A stretch of 64,000 bases of DNA, from positions 1 to 64,000 of the forward strand of contig CACNMX010000002.1 in assembly GCA_902621675.1 (NCBI GenBank). The letters run 5' to 3'. Positions 58,445 through 64,000 of this stretch are shown one piece after another. The notes beneath the pieces are model-generated. The model had not been told where the DNA came from, searched no databases, and saw nothing but the letters and a program-made list of their open reading frames with translations. The DNA comes from an uncultured Prochlorococcus sp. GTDB taxonomy: Bacteria > Cyanobacteriota > Cyanobacteriia > PCC-6307 > Cyanobiaceae. Every line of letters starts with the position of its first letter. Within the stretch, counting starts at the first letter, position 1. Both the position numbers and the translations under genes were made by a program.

Positions 58445-58493
58445 TATAACCGGAAAAAAATAATTACTTGATCTAACAAATTATTCTTACAAA

Positions 58494-59996
58494 TCAAGTT
58501 AAACTATTTTTGATTTTACCATTTATTAATTCGCCAACTATTGCGATGGAGCTATAAGCTATCAAAACTAATGTAACTTCTTGCCATGCGAAGGAACTTA
58601 GTGATTCTTGCAATTGCCAACCTAGACCAACACTTCCAATAACCCCAACAATTGCAGTTTCTCTAATAATAATGTCAGATCTATAAGAGCAATATGCTAA
58701 GTAACTTTTTGCTTGTTGAGAAAATAAACCTAATAGCCAACTAGTGTTTTTTGAGATTCCTAGAGATTTCATTGCAATGTAATTTCTCTTGTCTTGGCTA
58801 TCTAGATTTGTAAAAAGTAATTTGCTAGTAATACCAGCGTTGTGGAGACCTAATGTTAAAGCTGCTAAAGATACAGAAGGATTATTAAAAGTTAATAGAG
58901 TTAGAAGTATTACAGGGGTGGGTATTAAACGTAATAAAAATGCAAAAATTTTTATAAAAATTTTAGAGGTATGGTTGTTAAAAATTCCTATTACTAATGG
59001 AGGTAAACTAATTGCGATTCCTGTTGATAAAAGACTTAAAATTATTGTTTCTAATATAAGTTTTAAGAAATCAAATAATCCTAAATCTGAGCTTGATTTA
59101 AATAGAGAACTAACGGAATTAAAATTTTCAAAATTATTGTTAAAAATAAAATAAAGAAAATATGAAAAAGAAAATAAAATTGTTATGAAAAAAACTGAAA
59201 TAAAAAAAATAGATAGGATTTTATTTGTAGTATTAAATTTTATTTTTTTGAATATTAATCCAGAAAGAATTATCAAAATTGCTAAGGACCATAAATAAGT
59301 CCATAGCTCTCTAAAATTCAAAGTTTGGAAAGATAAAAAAATACTGGTACCTATTCCTCCAATCCCAAAAAGTCCTAGAATCACCGTACTTCTTATTGAA
59401 CACTCTAATCGATATAAACCAAAGTTTTTAAATGTATTTATTATTGGATTCCATATTAAAGTTAGTAAAGAAGAAAATTTAGGTGCATTTATTTGATTTA
59501 TAGATTCAAAACTTTTGTAGTCAATAGTTTCTAATTGTTCAGCAAAAACTTTTGAATTTACAGCAATATAAGGTATACATATAGCTATTATTCCTATCGA
59601 AAAATTTATTCCATATATTTGCATTAATAGTATTCCCCAAACCACTTCGTGTATAGATCTAATTATTGTTAGAAAAAACCTTATTATGCGGTAGAAAAAA
59701 TTTGGAATATTAAAGATTTTATAAAAAATATTTGAGGAAATTATTCCAAAAATTGCTCCAAAAATAATACTTACTAACCAACTAAAAAAACCAATTAAAA
59801 TAGTTTCATTTAATCGCTTAATTACGGTAATAATAATTTCATTATCGATCTTGGGATTAAATGCAGAAATTAAGAATTCTTGGAATAATTTAAATCCTCC
59901 AAAATGAATATTGTTTATTAATTGATACCCTAGAGGTATGCATACCAAAATTGGAAGAAAAGATAATGAGGTATAGTTTAATTTTAATTTGTTCAA
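58494..59996 (-). CDS. phnE: Phosphonate/phosphite ABC permease, fused double-domain PhnE
   Basis: A 500-aa membrane protein holding two permease units end to end. Each half has about six helices and a binding-protein-dependent transport motif: SIHEVVWGILLMQIYG with the EAA-like IDYKSFESINQINAPK in the first half, and LRLIPTPVILLTLLTF with YIAMKSLGISKNTSWLLGLF in the second. A single PhnE is about 260 aa, so this is a natural tandem fusion forming the whole channel. It starts four bases after phnC stops. Confidence 0.85.
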   Translation of the reverse strand: MNKLKLNYTSLSFLPILVCIPLGYQLINNIHFGGFKLFQEFLISAFNPKIDNEIIITVIKRLNETILIGFFSWLVSIIFGAIFGIISSNIFYKIFNIPNFFYRIIRFFLTIIRSIHEVVWGILLMQIYGINFSIGIIAICIPYIAVNSKVFAEQLETIDYKSFESINQINAPKFSSLLTLIWNPIINTFKNFGLYRLECSIRSTVILGLFGIGGIGTSIFLSFQTLNFRELWTYLWSLAILIILSGLIFKKIKFNTTNKILSIFFISVFFITILFSFSYFLYFIFNNNFENFNSVSSLFKSSSDLGLFDFLKLILETIILSLLSTGIAISLPPLVIGIFNNHTSKIFIKIFAFLLRLIPTPVILLTLLTFNNPSVSLAALTLGLHNAGITSKLLFTNLDSQDKRNYIAMKSLGISKNTSWLLGLFSQQAKSYLAYCSYRSDIIIRETAIVGVIGSVGLGWQLQESLSSFAWQEVTLVLIAYSSIAIVGELINGKIKNSLT

Positions 59997-60000
59997 CTAA

Positions 60001-60741
60001 TTAATATATTTTCTCTAAATGAATCTTCTTTAAGTTATTTCTTTTGATATTGAAAAAAATTTTACCATCCCTTATTCCAATAACTTTATCGAAATCGTTC
60101 AGCAAATCTAATCTATGTAATGCAACTAATGCCGTCTTTGGGGATTTTTTTGTTTTATTTTTATCTACATTTTCTAGCAGAAGGTTTTTAATTGTTGTTA
60201 TCAATTTGGGATCTAGATTATTAAAAGGCTCATCTGCAAGTAATATATTTGATTCTTGAATTAATGATCTAGCTATAGCCACCCTTTGTTTTTGCCCCCC
60301 AGATAGTTTTCTGATTTTTTTGTCGTAAATAGAGTTATGAAGTCTACATAATTTCATATATTTATGCGCCTTCTTAAAAGAACTTATATTTAGTAAATTT
60401 TTAAAAGCGAAATAAAAATTGTTTTCCGCTAGTAGTCCACAATTAACATTTTGTTCTGCAGAGAGATCTTCTATTAATCTTAAATCTTGCCATATAGTTG
60501 TTATTTTACTTTTCTGCTTTCTATCTAATTCCTCGAAACTTTCATTGAAAAATTTAACCTCACCTTGAGTTGGCTTTATAGTGCCATTAAGTACTGATAT
60601 AAGTGTAGTTTTTCCTGAGCCGCTTTTACCTAAAAGTGCAATTTTTTCCCCAGAATTTATTTTTAAATTTATTTTATTTAAGATCAGATCATTTTTGTAT
60701 TTATAAGATATATTTTCTAATTCTATGACAGTATTATTCAT
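60001..60741 (-). CDS. phnC: Phosphonate/phosphite ABC ATPase PhnC
   Basis: A 246-aa ATPase: Walker [20 protein letters not shown] near residue 35, Q-loop TTIWQDLRLIEDLSAEQNV near residue 78, signature KLSGGQKQRVAIARSLI near residue 140, Walker B ILLADEPFNNLDPK, and switch ALVALHRLDLL. The DLRLIEDLSAEQNVNCG form is PhnC-like. It overlaps phnD by four bases (ATGA), so binding protein and ATPase are coupled. Confidence 0.88.
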   Translation of the reverse strand: MNNTVIELENISYKYKNDLILNKINLKINSGEKIALLGKSGSGKTTLISVLNGTIKPTQGEVKFFNESFEELDRKQKSKITTIWQDLRLIEDLSAEQNVNCGLLAENNFYFAFKNLLNISSFKKAHKYMKLCRLHNSIYDKKIRKLSGGQKQRVAIARSLIQESNILLADEPFNNLDPKLITTIKNLLLENVDKNKTKKSPKTALVALHRLDLLNDFDKVIGIRDGKIFFNIKRNNLKKIHLEKIY

Positions 60742-61631
60742 CTAATTTTATTTAATTTCCTCCCGATTTCCTCTATATTTTTATATTGTTTTGATTCTGC
60801 CTTTATAAATCTTTTTGCATTGAACATATCTAATATCTGTTTATGTGATTTTTTCTTTATATCTAAATTTAGAATTACTGATTTAAGTTCTTTTGTAAAC
60901 CCTTCCCCGAATCTATTTTCAAGATCACCTTGAGCTACCCAATGATAGTCAACATATTCTGGTGTGATCCAGAATAATTCTAAATTACTTGTTCTTTTAG
61001 GATTATTTTTAAGATTGTTTTCCCAAACCTGTTTATTTAAAGCTCCAGCATCAAATGACCCACTATTAACTAAAGCTATAGTGGCATCATGACTCCCACT
61101 AAAACCTGCTTTTTTCCCTTTAAAATGTTTAATTTCTACCCCTGCTTGATTTAAAAAATATTCTGGCATTAATCTTCCAGAAGTTGAGTTTTCAGAGCCA
61201 AAAGTAAATCTTAAATTCTTTAGTTTTTTAAGTCCTTTAATGTTTGAAATTGAGTTAAGTTCTAAATTTTTGTTTATTATAAAAACACTTTTAAATTCCT
61301 TATCGATATCTCTTTGAGCTATGACAATTGAATCAGGTGTTTGTAATCTTGCTTGCACTCCTGATAAACCTCCAAACCAAACTAAATCTAAATCTTTAGT
61401 TCTAAATCCAGTTACTGCTGCAACATAATTAAAAACAGGAATGTATTTAACTTCTACATCAAGTTGTTTGGATAATTCTTTTGAAAATAAATTAAATCTT
61501 TTGTCCAAAACATCTTGGTTTTGATCAGGTATTGCTCCAACTTTTAAAACTTTGGGATTTGAAAATACAGGTGATGAAAAAACAGAAAATAATAGAGATG
61601 AACTAAGTAGGAAATTCTTTAAATTAAACAT
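60738..61631 (-). CDS. phnD: Phosphonate/phosphite-binding protein PhnD
   Basis: Periplasmic substrate-binding protein, 297 aa, with a signal peptide (residues 1-24, ending SSPVFS). The mature part has LKVGAIPDQNQDVLDKRFNL, FNYVAAVTGFRTKDLDLVWFG near residue 65, TFGSENSTSGRLMPEYFL near residue 140 and GSHDATIALVNSGSFDAGAL near residue 177, all typical of PhnD. In Prochlorococcus this class (PhnD1) has been linked to phosphite or phosphate rather than phosphonates; that is from memory. No phosphonate-degrading gene is nearby. Confidence 0.87.
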   Translation of the reverse strand: MFNLKNFLLSSSLLFSVFSSPVFSNPKVLKVGAIPDQNQDVLDKRFNLFSKELSKQLDVEVKYIPVFNYVAAVTGFRTKDLDLVWFGGLSGVQARLQTPDSIVIAQRDIDKEFKSVFIINKNLELNSISNIKGLKKLKNLRFTFGSENSTSGRLMPEYFLNQAGVEIKHFKGKKAGFSGSHDATIALVNSGSFDAGALNKQVWENNLKNNPKRTSNLELFWITPEYVDYHWVAQGDLENRFGEGFTKELKSVILNLDIKKKSHKQILDMFNAKRFIKAESKQYKNIEEIGRKLNKIR

Positions 61632-61643
61632 AACTTAGTTTTA

Positions 61644-62822
61644 TTAATAGTATTCAGAGATTGCTTTTTCAAGCCTCTGTAGTCCATCTTTTATTTTAAT
61701 TTCTGAAGCTGCACAAGATATTCTTATACATTGATCAGCTCCAAAAGCTTTTCCAGGTACAATAACTAATCCGTAATCTTGAAGAGCTTTATTGCAGAAA
61801 TCAACAGAAGTAATTGAGGAGTTGGGTAATTTTGGAAATGCGTAAAATGCTCCGTTAGGTTCTTCAATATAAATCCCATTTATATTATTAAGGCCCTCAT
61901 AGAGAAGTCTTCTTCTTTGATCATAATGGCTATTTATCATTGAGAAAAACTCATTGTTAATTTTTAAAGCCTCTAAAGCACCTTTTTGAACAAAAGAGCA
62001 AACATTACTTGTACTTTGACTTTGTAATGCTGAGGATGCTTTGATTACATCTTTGGGACCTACTAAATAACCTATCCTCCAGCCAGTCATAGCCCATCCT
62101 TTCGCAAACCCATTTATTATAAAAATTCTATCTTTTAAGTCATTTGCCAATGAAGATAAACTGTAGTGTTTAAATTCTTTTTTAAGGATTAGTTCGTAAA
62201 TCTCATCAGATAGAATATTGATATTTGGATTTTTTCTGGCTAAATCGGCAATTTGTAATAATTCTTCCTTTGACATAACTCTTCCAGTAGGGTTATTAGG
62301 AGAATTGATAATTATAAATTTAGTTTTTGAAGAGATTTTAGACTTCAAATCTTCTATATTTATTTTGAATCCATTTTCTGCAGAAGAATTTGTAAAAATT
62401 GGCTTCCCACCCGCCAATCTAACCATCTGGGGATAACTTAACCAATATGGAGAAGGAATAATAACTTCGTCTCCAGTATTTAACAATACTTGGAAAAGAT
62501 TATATATTGCTTGCTTAGCACCATTTGTGACCATTACATTTTCAAATTCATAATTTAAATCGTTTTGAATTTGAAGTTTATTTGCAATTGCTTTTCGGAG
62601 ATCTAAATTCCCCGCTGCGGGCCCGTATTTTGTGAATCCATCAAATATAGCTTTACTTGTAGCCTCTATTACTTCTTTTGGGGCATCAAAATCAGGTTCA
62701 CCTGCACTTAAATTGCAAATATCTACTCCTTCTGCCGATAATTGATTTGCTTTAGCACTTATCTGCAATGTAAGAGAAGGCTCAATTGAAAGTGCCCGAT
62801 CAGATAAATTAACTTGACTCAT
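61644..62822 (-). CDS. aspC: Aspartate aminotransferase
   Basis: Class I PLP aminotransferase, 392 aa from the ATG at 62822 (MSQVNLSDRALS); an in-frame TTG 18 bases upstream is less likely. Motifs: ICNLSAGEPDFDAP near residue 36, INSPNNPTGRVMSKEEL near residue 170, LSDEIYELIL near residue 200 and the PLP-lysine segment INGFAKGWAMTGWRIGYLVG near residue 232. The subgroup is the cyanobacterial AspAT, which can also act as prephenate or other aminotransferase. phnD starts 12 bases after its stop, so the transporter operon may be read from this gene's promoter. Confidence 0.9.
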   Translation of the reverse strand: MSQVNLSDRALSIEPSLTLQISAKANQLSAEGVDICNLSAGEPDFDAPKEVIEATSKAIFDGFTKYGPAAGNLDLRKAIANKLQIQNDLNYEFENVMVTNGAKQAIYNLFQVLLNTGDEVIIPSPYWLSYPQMVRLAGGKPIFTNSSAENGFKINIEDLKSKISSKTKFIIINSPNNPTGRVMSKEELLQIADLARKNPNINILSDEIYELILKKEFKHYSLSSLANDLKDRIFIINGFAKGWAMTGWRIGYLVGPKDVIKASSALQSQSTSNVCSFVQKGALEALKINNEFFSMINSHYDQRRRLLYEGLNNINGIYIEEPNGAFYAFPKLPNSSITSVDFCNKALQDYGLVIVPGKAFGADQCIRISCAASEIKIKDGLQRLEKAISEYY

Positions 62823-62983
62823 TGACTTATGACTTTTCAAATATGACTTTTAATAATGACAAATGCATAAATTAAGAATAAATAAAACTATCACACAATG
62901 GTTTAATTTAGTTCATTTTCTTAATCTATTTTATTTTCATGTTTTGAGTTCTTAAGATAAAAATATTTAAAGTTTTATTTTCG

Positions 62984-63487
62984 GTGAAAAGGTTAGTAAT
63001 TGGGAGAGGAAGTGTATTTGCAGATTTGTTAATAATTGGTGAGGCACCTGGAGCACAGGAAGATTTAGAAGGAAAACCTTATGTAGGTAAATCTGGTAAG
63101 TTATTAAACGAATTATTAATACAAGCTGGGATTGACTATAAGAAGGATGTTTATTTTTGTAATGTAATTAAATGTCGACCACCAAATAATAGAAAACCCA
63201 CTGCTAGAGAAATTAATATTCATAAACCTTGGTTATTACAGCAAATAAAACTAGTTGATCCAAAATTTATATTACTTACTGGTTCAACTGCTATGAGAGC
63301 TATTTTAGAAGTTAAAGATCCTATAAGTAATTTAAGAGGTCAATGGATTAAAAAAGATGGGAGAGAAATTATGGTAATTTTTCATCCATCTTATTTGTTG
63401 AGATTTCCTTCAAAAGAAATCAATAAACCTTACCATCTAACTTTGAAAGACCTAGAGAATGTAAGTGGTAAACTATATGCCGTATAA
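62984..63487 (+). CDS. Family-4-type uracil-DNA glycosylase lacking cluster cysteines
   Basis: A 167-aa protein from a GTG start. It matches family-4 UDG from its active-site motif onward: LIIGEAPGAQEDLEGKPYVG near residue 15, YFCNVIKCRPPNNRKPTARE near residue 57, LLTGSTAMRAIL near residue 94 and MVIFHPSYLLRFPSKE near residue 127. Normal family members bind a [4Fe-4S] cluster with an N-terminal CxxC and two later cysteines. Here the N-terminal CxxC is missing, and the cysteine expected at the helix IHKPWLLQQI is replaced by histidine; only KCRPP remains. The frame upstream of the GTG encodes no cysteine before a stop. Confidence 0.8.
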   Translation: MKRLVIGRGSVFADLLIIGEAPGAQEDLEGKPYVGKSGKLLNELLIQAGIDYKKDVYFCNVIKCRPPNNRKPTAREINIHKPWLLQQIKLVDPKFILLTGSTAMRAILEVKDPISNLRGQWIKKDGREIMVIFHPSYLLRFPSKEINKPYHLTLKDLENVSGKLYAV

Positions 63488-63522
63488 TTTAGTGAAATCC
63501 TTTTTGAATATCAAGAATTTTA

Positions 63523-64000
63523 ATGTCATTAACTCAATCAAAAGAGGTTAATAGTCTCTCCAAAAGATATTCAACTCATATTGAGAGAAGGATAACTAGA
63601 ACAGTAATGGTGGGTGATATAGCTATTGGAAGTGATTATCCAGTAAGAGTTCAATCGATGATAAATGAAGATACTATGGATGTCGAAAATGCTTACTTAG
63701 CTATCAAAAGACTTCATGATGTAGGTTGTGAAATAGTAAGGTTAACTGTCCCTTCCTTAGCACATGCCAAAGCAGTAGGAGATATAAAGGCAAAATTACT
63801 TGAAAATAATATCAACACCCCCTTGGTGGCTGATGTTCACCATAATGGTATGAAAATTGCAATGGAAGTTGCAAAACATGTTGATAAAGTAAGAATTAAT
63901 CCTGGATTGTTTGTTTTTGAAAAATCAGACCCTACAAGAACTGAATATACAGATGAGGAATTTGAAACTATTAAGCAAACAATACTTAAAAGATTTACCC
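63523..64000 (+). CDS. ispG: IspG, HMBPP synthase (3' end cut by window edge)
   Basis: Iron-sulfur enzyme of the MEP pathway that turns methylerythritol cyclodiphosphate into HMBPP, feeding carotenoid, phytol and quinone synthesis. The first 159 codons are present. Motifs: [20 protein letters not shown], then [13 protein letters not shown] near residue 45, [18 protein letters not shown] near residue 69, [20 protein letters not shown] near residue 103 and VRINPGLF near residue 126. The C-terminal cluster-binding part lies beyond the right edge. Confidence 0.95.
   Translation, partial: MSLTQSKEVNSLSKRYSTHIERRITRTVMVGDIAIGSDYPVRVQSMINEDTMDVENAYLAIKRLHDVGCEIVRLTVPSLAHAKAVGDIKAKLLENNINTPLVADVHHNGMKIAMEVAKHVDKVRINPGLFVFEKSDPTRTEYTDEEFETIKQTILKRFT

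Noticed and set aside
61632..62983. Pho box upstream of phnD or aspC
   Set aside because: No tandem CTTAACCT-like repeats were found in the short gap before phnD or in the region before aspC.

Overview
The window looks like chromosomal DNA of a high-light-adapted Prochlorococcus. It is very AT-rich and gene-dense, with many convergent genes that overlap by a few bases. The marker genes agree: one divinyl-chlorophyll a/b antenna gene (pcb), an epsilon-type lycopene cyclase, solanesyl diphosphate synthase, phylloquinone genes, a B12-dependent ribonucleotide reductase, a PhnDCE transporter and several small proteins typical of picocyanobacteria. TTG start codons are common. I saw no insertion sequence, prophage, CRISPR array or rRNA. 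One tRNA, tRNA-Ser(UGA), is present. Everything here is read by eye and from memory of families; no search was run.

Layout. Positions 1-5.1 kb (+): menD (cut by the left edge), menB, glgA, murF. 5.1-8.7 kb (-): glmU, an MnmC-type methyltransferase, aroA. 8.85-15.4 kb (+): comB, a nitrilase, amiC, murI, sds, acs; several are translationally coupled. 15.4-20 kb: a hydrolase, an exonuclease, a DUF3721 repeat protein, hisS and small unknown genes. 20.3-29.9 kb: pcb with a clear terminator, gltS, a GST, a GIY-YIG membrane protein, two SDRs, lycopene cyclase, MscS, an isochorismatase and Fur. 29.9-34.5 kb: an ArsS-like radical SAM protein, a glucosylglycerol-phosphate phosphatase homologue and, divergent from it, a GpsA-like dehydrogenase. 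34.6-43.1 kb: metY and metA, a SulP transporter, two FAD oxidoreductases around a CbiX chelatase, then a non-coding stretch with a likely small RNA or DnaA-box cluster. 43.2-48.5 kb: an accessory-like run of small genes, including a ribbon-helix-helix (RHH) regulator with tandem operators, small membrane proteins, tRNA-Ser and a two-YRG-motif peptide behind an apparent glutamine riboswitch and NtcA box. 48.6-58.4 kb: nrdJ, a methyltransferase, prfC, a CPP1-like protein, hslO, an ABC ATPase, rsmE, a DUF92 protein and an SGNH hydrolase. 58.5-64 kb: aspC-phnD-phnC-phnE on the minus strand, a family-4 uracil-DNA glycosylase and the start of ispG.

How the genes fit together. Photosynthesis supply is prominent: antenna, carotenoid, phylloquinone, plastoquinone side chain and, with ispG, isoprenoid precursors. 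Cell-wall genes (murF, glmU, murI, amiC) are scattered through the first 12 kb. MetA carries the residue linked to acetyl-CoA use and sits next to O-acetylhomoserine sulfhydrylase, so the pair gives a direct sulfhydrylation route to homocysteine. Nutrient economy is a second theme: phosphonate/phosphite uptake, Fur, nitrogen-status control of a DUF4278 peptide, and a uracil-DNA glycosylase that appears to have lost its iron-sulfur ligands.

The best leads are: (1) the NtcA box plus glutamine aptamer before the 33-aa peptide at 47.7 kb; (2) two 14-bp palindromes exactly 22 bp apart before a two-gene RHH module at 44 kb; (3) a probable small RNA with three UCCAC repeats, or a DnaA-box cluster, at 41.0 kb; (4) the glycosylase without its cluster cysteines at 63 kb.
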